In this document: positions 1-5,696 of the stretch, piece after piece
How positions within the stretch are numbered: the stretch's first letter is position 1
Layout of the letters: each line of letters opens with the position of its first letter
From: an uncultured Nannocystaceae bacterium
GTDB lineage: Bacteria; Myxococcota_A; Polyangia; Nannocystales; Nannocystaceae
Length of the DNA stretch: 6,160 nt
Direction of reading: 5' to 3'
Assembly: GCA_938084085.1 (NCBI GenBank)
Contig: CALKDV010000136.1
Span: 1 to 6,160, forward strand
The notes under the pieces: model-generated
The model's input: only the letters and a program-made list of their open reading frames with translations
Told to the model about the DNA's origin: nothing
Database searches by the model: none
Translations under genes and position numbers: made by a program

Positions 1-1
1 G

Positions 2-715
2 GGGAGCGCCCGGGAAGCCCAGGCGGAGTCGCCGGCTGGGGCGGACACCTTGATCGAGACCGGCGGGGTGCAAGACGAGCTTGAGTCGGAGGCATTGCGC
101 GACCAGCTCGGTGCGCTCGCCGTGACCTTGGCGGATTCGCACGAGGGCGCGGTGGTGCAGGCGGCGGTGCGGGACGTGACCTACGGCTATGAGATTTCGG
201 TGGTGGTGCGACTCAACGGCGTGGAGTCGAGCGAGGAGCTTCGATGTACACCGTGCGGCGTGGGCGAGGTCGTGACCCGCGTGGACGAGCATTTGCGTGC
301 GAAGCTCTCGGACATGGATGAGGCCAGCGAGGAACAAGCCGAGACCTCTCCGGCGTCCTCAATGCCTCGGACCGAGGATGAGCAAGCGCTGAGCCGCGCA
401 GCACGGCGACGATTTTTGGTGGGTGCGGGTACAGTCGGTGTCGGCGTGATCGGGGTCGCGGTGGGTGTGGCACTCGCCGTACGCGGGGACAAACCGGTCG
501 ACGGCGGCGCCGCCGGTGTCGAACGCTCCACCACTCGACCGATCGGATACGCGACGCTGGGGATAGGGCTTGGCCTCGCAGCAGTGGGTGCGACGCTCAT
601 GGCCATCTACCGTCCTCGTCCCAGGAGCGGCGACCAGGCGCGCCTGTGGCTGTTTCCATCCACGTTCAGCGTCTCGGCTCCCTCGGCGGGGCTGGGCGCG
701 GTGGCTCGATTCTGA
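2..715 (+). CDS. Membrane-anchored protein with CxxC motif and two C-terminal helices (5' end outside window)
   Basis: The frame is open to the left window edge, so the true start is outside. A TTG at 50 is available but has no Shine-Dalgarno sequence and lies within continuous Ala/Glu-rich coding sequence. Numbering from that TTG, residues 10-85 form a small soluble alpha/beta-looking domain containing CTPC (Cys66 and Cys69). An acidic, Ser/Pro-rich linker follows (85-115), then an RRR-flanked hydrophobic helix (about 122-144), a short loop, and a second helix (about 165-187) ended by RPRPR. The last 30 residues are polar and end GLGAVARF. Myxococcota encode many proteins of this general plan, a soluble region with a C..C element followed by two Gly/Ala-rich helices and a short tail ending in Phe; that resemblance is from memory. 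The CxxC could bind metal or form a disulfide. No enzymatic motif is visible. Function unknown; the gene itself is well supported by codon use. Confidence 0.8.
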   Translation, partial: GSAREAQAESPAGADTLIETGGVQDELESEALRDQLGALAVTLADSHEGAVVQAAVRDVTYGYEISVVVRLNGVESSEELRCTPCGVGEVVTRVDEHLRAKLSDMDEASEEQAETSPASSMPRTEDEQALSRAARRRFLVGAGTVGVGVIGVAVGVALAVRGDKPVDGGAAGVERSTTRPIGYATLGIGLGLAAVGATLMAIYRPRPRSGDQARLWLFPSTFSVSAPSAGLGAVARF

Positions 716-738
716 GTCTTGCTCGCGCGCACGGACAC

Positions 739-760
739 CCGGGAGATCCAGTCCTCCCGG
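739..760 (+). terminator. Hairpin after the left-edge gene, possible transcription end
   Basis: A perfect 7-bp inverted repeat, CCGGGAG (739-745) and CTCCCGG (754-760), with an 8-base loop, begins 24 bases after the stop codon at 713-715. There is no T-run after it, so it is not a classical intrinsic terminator. It may stabilise the 3' end or mark a Rho-assisted end. Position and perfect pairing are the only support. Confidence 0.4.
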
Positions 761-864
761 CGCAGCGAACTGTGTTCTGAGCGCGTGGTTCGACGCCAAC
801 GTGGGGCGTTGCGCACCGTCTCAGCACGAGCCACATGGGTCGCGTTGGAGCGCCGAGTGTGCTC

Positions 865-1009
865 GGTTGAGTGTTCGTTTTGTGGGCGAGGCGCACACGC
901 GGCTCGAGCGTTTAAATTGTGATTGATGCTTGTCGCTGGATCGGCCGAGCGGCGTGACATTGGAGATCTTGTGTCGCGTGTTTCTCCGAACGGTCGAGCG
1001 TTCAAATCG
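865..1009 (+). repeat. Three degenerate copies of an 18-base motif
   Basis: The copies are at 865-882, 902-919 and 992-1009. The second and third share TCGAGCGTTyAAATyG: 904-919 and 994-1009 match at 14 of 16 bases, with both differences being C/T transitions. The first copy, GGTTGAGTGTTCGTTTTG, matches the third at 12 of 18. Start-to-start spacings are 37 and 90 bases, so they are not regularly phased. They could be protein-binding sites, remnants of a duplication or chance; the 14/16 pair is the solid part. Confidence 0.4.
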
Positions 1010-1027
1010 ATCGCGTCGAACATCGAG

Positions 1028-1059
1028 AAAAAAATCGCCGACTTACTTGCCACATCGAT
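1028..1059 (-). terminator. Candidate intrinsic terminator of the symporter operon
   Basis: Read on the minus strand, ATCGATG (1059-1053) can pair with CGGCGAT (1040-1034) through four Watson-Crick pairs, one mismatch, one G-T and one G-C pair, closing a 12-base loop. It is followed directly by a run of seven T's (1034-1028). The stem is weak, but it is the only T7 tract on this strand downstream of the symporter stop at 1203. A second hairpin without T's (1095-1076, minus) lies between the gene and this site and could share the job. Confidence 0.3.
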
Positions 1060-1202
1060 CTTAATTTGATCTCATGGTCTCGACTCTCGGAGACCTCGCA
1101 GTCGCTCACTGATTACGCGCTCCTCCTCTCCGCCCTACACCTTCCTCACTCGTTCGATACGGCGGCGAGGTTTCCAGAGAGTCCAGTCAACCTACCGACG
1201 CA

Positions 1203-2645
1203 TCAAGCGTTCGTGGCGTCGCCCGGACGTGGGCGCGGTGAGCTCAGCGTCGTGGTGATCACCGCGGCGAGCGTTCCAGCCAACAGCGCCCACGCGACCG
1301 GCAAGAGCGCCGCATCGGCGGGGCCCCAAAGATGCGAGGCGACGAGCGCCACGTTGCCGACAACGATGGAGCAGGTCGCGGCGGTGCGGGTGAACGCGGG
1401 CCACCGCATGGAGAGGAACATCGTGGGGATCAAGGTGACGTAGCCCGAAAAGGACAGGGCCGCGATGCTGAAGATAGAGGCCGGCTTGCGTATGGCGATG
1501 ACCCAGGTGATGGCGGCGAGGACGACGAGAAAGCTGCGCCCGAGCAGGATCTGCTGCCGGTCCCCGCGGACCCGGCTTAACACGTCGCGGGTGAGCATGG
1601 ACGACAAGGTCAACATCTGAGCGTCGAGCGTGGACATGACGGCGGCGAGGATGCTGGCGAGCGCGACGCCTTGGGCGAAGGGGCCCAGGTGTCGCTCGAC
1701 GAGGAGAGGGAACACCGCGTCCGAAGCGCGGCCGGCGAGCGCGGGGAAATCGAGGGTGCCCCACACGCCGAACAGCACGCAGGGGATCCATAACAGCACC
1801 ATCGCCGCGGGGTACAGGCGACAGGCGTTCTTGAGCGAGTTCTCGTCTTGCGCGGCGAAGATCCTCACGAGCATGTGTGGGAAGGCGATGACACACAAGG
1901 AGATGCCCAGCCCCCACGACGCCCACGGCCCGAGTCGAAAGGGGCCCTCGTGAGGAACGCTCATGAGCTCTGGGTGTGCGCTGGCCACCGCGCGCATGGT
2001 GGGCGCCACTCCTCCGCGAACGTCTGCGATGAGGAAGAAGGCCACGACGCTGAACGTGAGGAAGATGCTCCCTTGGAGGACGTTGGTCCACATGGTCCCG
2101 CGCATCCCACCCAAGCTCGTATACAGCAGCGTCACGAGCAGGATCCCCGCGGCGGCGCTTTCAAAGCTGACCTTCCCGTCGGAGAAAGTGTCGACGGCGA
2201 TCCCCACGCCGGAGACAGCGGTGACCATATAGGGCACGGTGAAGATGAAATAGACCGTGAACACGAGCCACCCAAACCATCGCGCGTTGAAGTGCTTCGC
2301 GTAGAGTTCTGCAGGGGTCACCGCGCCGAGGGCCCGAGCCCGGCGCCATGACGGCAGCCCGATGAGGTAGATGGACAAGGGAATTCCGAGCACGATGATC
2401 GAGGCGTTTTGTCCGAACACGCCGACGCCGCGGTGGTAGGACAGCCCTGGGATCCCCATTAAGACGAAGGGGGTGATGTTTGTGCCCACGAGGGCCATGA
2501 ACAGCACGAGTGTCTTCACGGAGCGCCCGGCGAGGAAGTAGTCCTCCGCGGTGGTGACGTTGCGCCTGCCTGCGGCGACTCCGATCCCCAGGACCACCAC
2601 GAAGTACACGCACACCACCGACAAGATGAGGCTGGCGTCGCTCAT
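1203..2645 (-). CDS. Sodium:solute symporter (SSS family) permease, substrate unknown
   Basis: A 480-residue multi-helix membrane protein, close to the usual SSS length, expected to bring a small organic solute into the cell with Na+. The N-terminal helix (about 5-24) is followed by EDYFLAGRS (34-42), a family hallmark, then the broken-helix region ALVGTNITPF..MGIPG (51-67). LYTSLGGMRGTMWTNVLQG (174-192) matches the conserved SSS segment with GG and a T(D/N)..Q motif. AAVMST (334-339) followed by DAQMLTLSSMLTRDV (341-355) is the diagnostic helix carrying the second sodium site; Ala335, Ser338 and Thr339 occupy the PutP A337/S340/T341 positions. About 12-13 hydrophobic segments are visible. 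PutP Asp55 aligns with Asn56, as in sugar-type members. The start at 2645 is chosen because AAGGAG lies 7 bases upstream; a longer in-frame start at 2753 would add an Arg-rich stretch inside the upstream gene. Translation is probably coupled to the upstream gene through the ATGA overlap. The segment FPHMLVRIFAAQ (255-266) recalls monocarboxylate or pantothenate-type members, but I cannot assign a substrate. Confidence 0.93.
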   Translation of the reverse strand: MSDASLILSVVCVYFVVVLGIGVAAGRRNVTTAEDYFLAGRSVKTLVLFMALVGTNITPFVLMGIPGLSYHRGVGVFGQNASIIVLGIPLSIYLIGLPSWRRARALGAVTPAELYAKHFNARWFGWLVFTVYFIFTVPYMVTAVSGVGIAVDTFSDGKVSFESAAAGILLVTLLYTSLGGMRGTMWTNVLQGSIFLTFSVVAFFLIADVRGGVAPTMRAVASAHPELMSVPHEGPFRLGPWASWGLGISLCVIAFPHMLVRIFAAQDENSLKNACRLYPAAMVLLWIPCVLFGVWGTLDFPALAGRASDAVFPLLVERHLGPFAQGVALASILAAVMSTLDAQMLTLSSMLTRDVLSRVRGDRQQILLGRSFLVVLAAITWVIAIRKPASIFSIAALSFSGYVTLIPTMFLSMRWPAFTRTAATCSIVVGNVALVASHLWGPADAALLPVAWALLAGTLAAVITTTLSSPRPRPGDATNA

Positions 2646-2869
2646 GGGCTCTCTCCTTGATCTCCGCGCCACGAGACGGAGGTCATGACGAAGATCACCA
2701 CTGTGGCGGCCGCGATCCAGACGATGCGGAAGGCGAGATCGGCGGGCAGCCACCCCAAGTACAGCGCCTCATCGCCGTGTTGGAATCGGAGAAGGTGCGC
2801 CAGCGTGAGCGCGAAGGTGGCGACCCAAAATCCCGCGCGGAGGCGGCGAGGTGTCTCGCGGTCGGGCAT
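2642..2869 (-). CDS. Small two-helix membrane protein, probable symporter partner (DUF3311/YhdT-like)
   Basis: From the ATG at 2869 the product is 75 residues: a short charged N-terminus (MPDRETPRRLR), a first helix (about 13-28, FWVATFALTLAHLL), an extracytoplasmic loop with LYLGWLPADLAF, a second helix (about 44-64, rich in I/A/V), and a short charged tail. Its stop overlaps the symporter start as ATGA (2645-2642), so the two are translated together. Small two-helix proteins of the DUF3311 or DUF997 (YhdT) type are known to sit directly before SSS permeases; this one fits by size, topology and position, but family membership is inferred. The start is uncertain. A TTG at 2911 would give 89 residues but has no Shine-Dalgarno sequence, and 2869 has none well placed either. 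I prefer 2869 because it puts few residues before the first helix, as is usual for these proteins. Confidence 0.75.
   Translation of the reverse strand: MPDRETPRRLRAGFWVATFALTLAHLLRFQHGDEALYLGWLPADLAFRIVWIAAATVVIFVMTSVSWRGDQGESP
2653..2658 (-). promoter_or_regulatory. Ribosome binding site fixing the symporter start
   Basis: On the minus strand, AAGGAG lies 7 bases before the ATG at 2645, inside the 3' end of the upstream small gene. This supports starting the symporter at MSDASL rather than at the longer in-frame start at 2753. Confidence 0.8.
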
Positions 2870-2918
2870 GGGGCGAGCGTACGCGACCTCTTCATCCACG
2901 TGAATTTTCAAGCGCGGG

Positions 2919-2936
2919 GCACGTGCTCACGCGTGA
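2919..2936. promoter_or_regulatory. Two abutting palindromes between divergent genes, candidate operator
   Basis: GCACGTGC (2919-2926) is directly followed by TCACGCGTGA (2927-2936), both perfect palindromes. A further repeat, GCGTG (2931-2935) and CACGC (2941-2945), overlaps the second. They lie in the 160-base region between the divergently read transporter operon and the exported-protein gene, a natural place for a regulator binding site. No convincing -35/-10 pair is visible for either direction; the only A/T-rich patch is TATTT at 2951-2955. Confidence 0.35.
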
Positions 2937-3018
2937 CGCGCACGCGCCCATATTTGCCGTGCAACGGTCCGACGCGACTGGCGAGGGGGGTGGTGTGGAC
3001 CGCTGGAGTAGGCACACC

Positions 3019-3023
3019 AGGAG
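3019..3023 (+). promoter_or_regulatory. Ribosome binding site of the first exported-protein gene
   Basis: AGGAG is followed by six bases (ACAAAA) and the ATG at 3030. This is canonical spacing and fixes the start ahead of the signal sequence. Confidence 0.8.
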
Positions 3024-3029
3024 ACAAAA

Positions 3030-4184
3030 ATGAGCGAAATTCGAACAATCATCATGGTGTCGGCGGTGGTCACCGTCGCGAGTGTGGGACTTGGCTGCGC
3101 CCGGGCCGTGGACGGCTCAGGAGTCGGATTCGCGGAGAGTGGCGACTTTGGAGGGGGCGACTCGGACGGAGGCATCCAGGTGGATTCTGTCGACCCCCCG
3201 GTGGCGCCGTCCGTCCCAGCGGACGCGAGGCTCCAACACCTCGGCGCGGGGGCGGGGGTGGCCGCGCCCACCGTGAGGCGGGCGTTCTTCGGGGCACGAC
3301 CGTTGGGAGGCGCGGGGCGGCTCGAAGGGAAACACGTGTGGCTCAAGCCATGGATCGGGACCGCGGGCGCGACAAAGATGACGCTCGCCGGCGCGGTGGG
3401 GCCGATGGACGCGATGGAACCGGGGGCTGCTGCACCTGGAGACGGGACGCGCTCGTTGACGCTCCGCATCTACAATTCGGCCGGCGTCGAGGCGAGCGCC
3501 CTCTTGATGAGCGCGCAGCTCAACGTTGAGCTGGTGGACGGTGTCTTTCAGGCGGCGCTGCCCGAGGGTCTCCATGACGCGATCGCCTCGGCAGGCGGCC
3601 ACTGGATTCGCTGGAGTTTTGAGGGAGACGCGCTCGAACCGCCGTTGGAGGTGGGCTTGCTGCCCTTCGCGGGGCGGGTCTCCAGCGCCATCGCTCAAGA
3701 GGTGTACACCCGGGGGAGTCGCATTCCAACGCAGGCATTTGCGACCGCGCCGGTGGTGGTGACGCGCGGAGCGTACGTGGCTGGGGACCTCGTTGACCCT
3801 GGATTGCCTGCCGGGTGGACATGTCATCACGAGGCGCGGGTCATCGGGGGGACCCGCTTGCTCACCTCGGCGATGGTCGAGACGGCCCACTGCGGACAAG
3901 ACGCAACCTTTGGACTCCAACAAAGCGCGGTGACAGCCATGGTGGACGCGCACGTGGGCGGCGGGCATCCGGAGATCACATGTCTGTCTGGAGACGCGGA
4001 GTGCCACCGGCGTGTCAGCGTCATCGTCCGCTATCGCGGGACCGAATTTTCCTGTGCAGGGGTTTCGTTCGGTGAACTCCCGACCGCGCATTTCGCATCG
4101 ACAGCGCCTGTCGTCCTCGACCCTCTTGAGCCGGAGAGCGAGCTGTACGCAGTCAACGTCGTCTCCACGTGCCACCCCGCTTGA
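3030..4184 (+). CDS. Exported, probably lipid-anchored Cys-rich protein; paralog of the next gene
   Basis: A 384-residue protein. Residues 4-23 form a hydrophobic export signal ending VGLGC; Cys23 is a plausible lipoprotein anchor, although Gly at -3 is not the classical lipobox Leu. A Gly/Asp/Ser/Pro-rich linker (24-80) follows, then a module (about 100-216) with SLTLRIYNSAG, a V..VDGVFQAALPEG strand-turn pattern and LLPFAGRV. The C-terminal module (about 240-381) opens with TRGAYV.GD and GWTC (262-265) and ends VVSTC (377-381). The mature region has six more cysteines (265, 288, 318, 325, 342, 381), suggesting up to three disulfides outside the cytoplasm. The gene downstream repeats this architecture without the long linker, so the pair looks like a diverged tandem duplication. 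The N-terminal module resembles the beta module, often ending in 'vPyA', of surface and tail-fibre-like proteins. No catalytic motif is visible and function is unknown. Start supported by AGGAG at 3019-3023. Confidence 0.88.
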   Translation: MSEIRTIIMVSAVVTVASVGLGCARAVDGSGVGFAESGDFGGGDSDGGIQVDSVDPPVAPSVPADARLQHLGAGAGVAAPTVRRAFFGARPLGGAGRLEGKHVWLKPWIGTAGATKMTLAGAVGPMDAMEPGAAAPGDGTRSLTLRIYNSAGVEASALLMSAQLNVELVDGVFQAALPEGLHDAIASAGGHWIRWSFEGDALEPPLEVGLLPFAGRVSSAIAQEVYTRGSRIPTQAFATAPVVVTRGAYVAGDLVDPGLPAGWTCHHEARVIGGTRLLTSAMVETAHCGQDATFGLQQSAVTAMVDAHVGGGHPEITCLSGDAECHRRVSVIVRYRGTEFSCAGVSFGELPTAHFASTAPVVLDPLEPESELYAVNVVSTCHPA

Positions 4185-4208
4185 CCCGATGGTTCAAGCC
4201 CGTATGGG
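4181..4208 (+). promoter_or_regulatory. Possible promoter of the second exported-protein gene
   Basis: TTGACC (4181-4186) overlaps the stop codon of the upstream gene and is followed, after 16 bases, by TATGGG (4203-4208). The -35 is good and the -10 is poor (only TAT matches). The same hexamer with the same spacing precedes groES. If used, the second gene could be transcribed separately from the first. Confidence 0.3.
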
Positions 4209-4228
4209 AGCGGAGCTCCCGTGTTTCT
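4202..4228 (+). terminator. Hairpin between the two exported-protein genes
   Basis: GGGAGC (4206-4211) and GCTCCC (4215-4220) form a perfect 6-bp stem with a 3-base loop. The stem can be lengthened by G-T, A-T and G-T pairs down to 4203, and is followed by GTGTTTCTC. It could be a weak intrinsic terminator or attenuator reducing expression of the second gene, or a stabiliser of the first transcript. The T-tract is short and interrupted. Confidence 0.4.
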
Positions 4229-4246
4229 CACAGCTGAAAAGGAAAA

Positions 4247-5107
4247 ATGATGAAGTTAAGAATCCCTCAAATCCCTCGTTGCTCGCTCTTGCTGGCGCTC
4301 TCGTTGATGAGCCCTCGCGTCGCGCTCGCCAGCCCCTCGCTCCTCGACGACGCGTTTCCCTACACGGCGTTGGTCGCGGATGCGCAGGGAGCACCACTCG
4401 ACGGCGTCTTCGATATCACGGTCCAGGTCTTTAAGGAGACAGGGGGCGGGGCGCTCCTCGCCTACGAAGAGGAGCACGCGGGAGTCTCGGTGGCTCATGG
4501 CGAGTTGGCGCTCTCGCTCGGGGACGGCCAGGCGTGGAACTACCCGACGTTGTGGGAGGTCTTGGAGGGGTCGGGGCCGTGGACCGTTGGCTTCCTCATC
4601 GACGGTGTCGCCCTCGGGGGCACCGCGCCCTTGGGGGCGGTACCCTTCGCCGCCATCGGGCTGCGGGTCCCTTCGAGCGGGGTGCTCTATGGGGGACCGC
4701 ATGGCTACCTCCCCGCAGAAGCGGTGGAGCCAATGGTGCGGGTGCTCCACGGTTGGTACGTGCACGGGGATGAGATCCCCGTCCCTGTGGGATGGACCTG
4801 CGAGCACGTGGCGAATGTGGTCGACACCTCCGCCGCGCTCGCGATGGGGACGGCGGGCATTCACGCCCAGGATCTCTTCATCGCGTCGGTGGGATCCGCG
4901 TCGGTGTCTGTGCTGCCTGGGCTGACCATCGATTTTGCGACGCTCCCCGAGACACCGTGGGTCCCCGTTGGCGAGGCGGTGGTGCAGCTTCGGCACGCCT
5001 ATTCCGGCTGCTCGTATTTTAATTGGACGCCAGCGTGCGCGTGGATCGTCGAGCCATCCGTCGCGATGTTGCCCATCGAAGTGCGCAGCACCTGCGTCGC
5101 GAACTGA
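4247..5107 (+). CDS. Secreted protein, paralog of the preceding exported protein
   Basis: A 286-residue protein. Residues 1-28 are a signal peptide (MKLR start, LLLALSL core, cleavage after ALA 26-28) with no lipobox, so the product is probably periplasmic or secreted. Residues 37-136 form a beta module: Y.ALV.DAQGAPLDGVFDI (39-57), F.ETGGGALL.YEE (62-75), V.V.HGELALSLG (80-92) and LGAVPFAAIG (129-138). This matches the general plan of the module found in many surface and tail-fibre-like proteins ('G.p..G...i...ly...GG..lw.E...V.v.nG.f...LG ... vPyA'); that recognition is by eye. The C-terminal module (about 160-283) has HGWYVHGDE and GWTC (182-185), and ends VRSTC (279-283). Its four cysteines (185, 255, 264, 283) could form two disulfides. 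It is 62 bases downstream of its paralog. An AAGGA sequence at 4239-4243 fits the second of two adjacent ATGs (4250, 6-base spacing) better than the first (4247). Function unknown. Confidence 0.87.
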   Translation: MMKLRIPQIPRCSLLLALSLMSPRVALASPSLLDDAFPYTALVADAQGAPLDGVFDITVQVFKETGGGALLAYEEEHAGVSVAHGELALSLGDGQAWNYPTLWEVLEGSGPWTVGFLIDGVALGGTAPLGAVPFAAIGLRVPSSGVLYGGPHGYLPAEAVEPMVRVLHGWYVHGDEIPVPVGWTCEHVANVVDTSAALAMGTAGIHAQDLFIASVGSASVSVLPGLTIDFATLPETPWVPVGEAVVQLRHAYSGCSYFNWTPACAWIVEPSVAMLPIEVRSTCVAN

Positions 5108-5121
5108 GGCTGTCGCTCAGT
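5103..5121. terminator. Inverted repeat containing both convergent stop codons
   Basis: ACTGAG (5103-5108) and CTCAGT (5116-5121) pair perfectly around a 7-base loop. The TGA of the + gene (5105-5107) is in one arm and the TGA of the - gene (5119-5117) is in the other. The two genes are separated by only 9 bases, so this small symmetrical hairpin is the only candidate bidirectional terminator. It has no T-tract on either side. Confidence 0.35.
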
Positions 5122-5677
5122 GCACGCCGTGAGTGCTGGCGTCATCGAGGCGCATCCCCGCGGCCAAGAGGACCTCGGCGTCGCGTTGGTCACGGGCGCT
5201 CAGCCACCGCTCGTACACCTCGAGCAGGTTGATGTGCTCGTGCTCGTCGCTCGTGGTCGCGTCTCCTACGACCAACCGAACCGTCTCGAACGACTCTGCG
5301 AGCTCCTTGAACACCGTGAGTCCCGGGAGCATGCCGCCCACCCCGCGGTAGGCGTTGGTTCCGATGCTCGCGACGTAGCGGACATTCATCGGCGTGCGGT
5401 CGAGGCTGCGGGGAACGACGCCCGCGATGTACAAGGCTCGGTCCCCCACGTCGCGAAGCGCGCTCGCACCGCGATCGATGGCCTCCATGAAATCGAGCGC
5501 CAACGCCCGGGATCGACGGCCTGCGAGCCCCGTACGCCGCGCGTATGCCGCAAGAAAGTTGACCGTATAGGCCTGGGTCTCATCGGACAGGGAGGCTTTT
5601 CGGCGCTCGACGGCATGCTCCACGCGCTCGTAAAAAAAGGAGCGGAGCGTCTCATTCACCTTCACGCGCGTACTCAT
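5117..5677 (-). CDS. Conserved-looking helical protein of unknown function, divergent from groES
   Basis: A 186-residue soluble protein with no signal peptide or membrane helix. It is rich in Ala, Arg, Glu and Leu and looks mostly helical. After MSTRVKVNETLRSFFYERVE it has a charged helix with ETQAYTVNFLAAYARR (33-48), then a distinctive core LRDVGDRALYIAGVVPRSLD (74-93), YVASIGTNAYRGVGG (101-115), and FKELAESFETVR (123-134), before a second helical part (about 148-175). I recall similar uncharacterised proteins in Myxococcota with 'lGD..Ly..Gff......YY..mG..AY' at the core, but cannot name a family. No catalytic signature or Cys residue is present. The start at 5677 is chosen because AGGAGG lies 9 bases upstream; an in-frame upstream start at 5779 would run through the promoter region and lacks such a site. 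It converges on the exported-protein gene and diverges from groES; that may be only positional. Confidence 0.85.
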   Translation of the reverse strand: MSTRVKVNETLRSFFYERVEHAVERRKASLSDETQAYTVNFLAAYARRTGLAGRRSRALALDFMEAIDRGASALRDVGDRALYIAGVVPRSLDRTPMNVRYVASIGTNAYRGVGGMLPGLTVFKELAESFETVRLVVGDATTSDEHEHINLLEVYERWLSARDQRDAEVLLAAGMRLDDASTHGVH

Positions 5678-5686
5678 GGCGTCTGA

Positions 5687-5692
5687 CCTCCT
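5687..5692 (-). promoter_or_regulatory. Strong ribosome binding site of the 186-aa gene
   Basis: On the minus strand, AAAAGGAGGT with core AGGAGG lies 9 bases before the ATG at 5677. It is the strongest Shine-Dalgarno sequence in the window and rules out the longer in-frame start. Confidence 0.8.
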
Positions 5693-5696
5693 TTTG

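Larger units (their letters stand above)
716..1202. other. Gene-free interval between a + gene and the 3' end of the symporter operon
   Basis: I find no credible gene here. Open frames in it have no ribosome binding site and give Arg/Ser/Cys-rich, random-looking proteins. The interval does hold structure: a hairpin at 739-760; CAACG (797-801) and CGTTG (807-811); three degenerate motif copies at 865-1009; a locally A+T-richer stretch around 1020-1075 with seven A's at 1028-1034; and a perfect 6-bp inverted repeat GGTCTC (1076-1081) and GAGACC (1090-1095) with an 8-base loop. The gap lies between two 3' ends (the genes converge on it), so it should contain terminators for both. It is longer than terminators alone need, leaving room for a small RNA or decayed sequence. 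No promoter is convincing. Confidence 0.6.

Noticed and set aside
607..1053. Minus-strand open frame covering the gap and the end of the left gene
   Set aside because: No Shine-Dalgarno sequence, and a random-looking Arg/Ser/Thr-rich product with no recognisable segment that overlaps a real gene.
716..1202. CRISPR array or mobile-element remnant in the gap
   Set aside because: The three motif copies are degenerate and unevenly spaced, and there are no terminal inverted repeats or transposase fragments.
1192..2091. Minus-strand open frame (299 codons) overlapping the symporter in another frame
   Set aside because: Arg/His-rich composition and no family features; the overlapping frame is a clear SSS permease.
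2646..2753. Longer N-terminus for the symporter starting at 2753
   Set aside because: The added residues are Arg-rich, lie inside the small membrane protein gene in another frame, and precede a strong ribosome site and the ATG at 2645.
3117..4175. Long minus-strand open frame (352 codons) opposite the first exported-protein gene
   Set aside because: The protein is Arg/His/Pro-rich with no ribosome site, as expected for the antisense of a G+C-rich gene; the + strand has a signal peptide, ribosome site and a homologous neighbour.
4256..4996. Minus-strand open frame (246 codons) opposite the second exported-protein gene
   Set aside because: Composition is Arg/His/Glu-rich with no ribosome site, and the + strand product has a signal peptide and recognisable modules.
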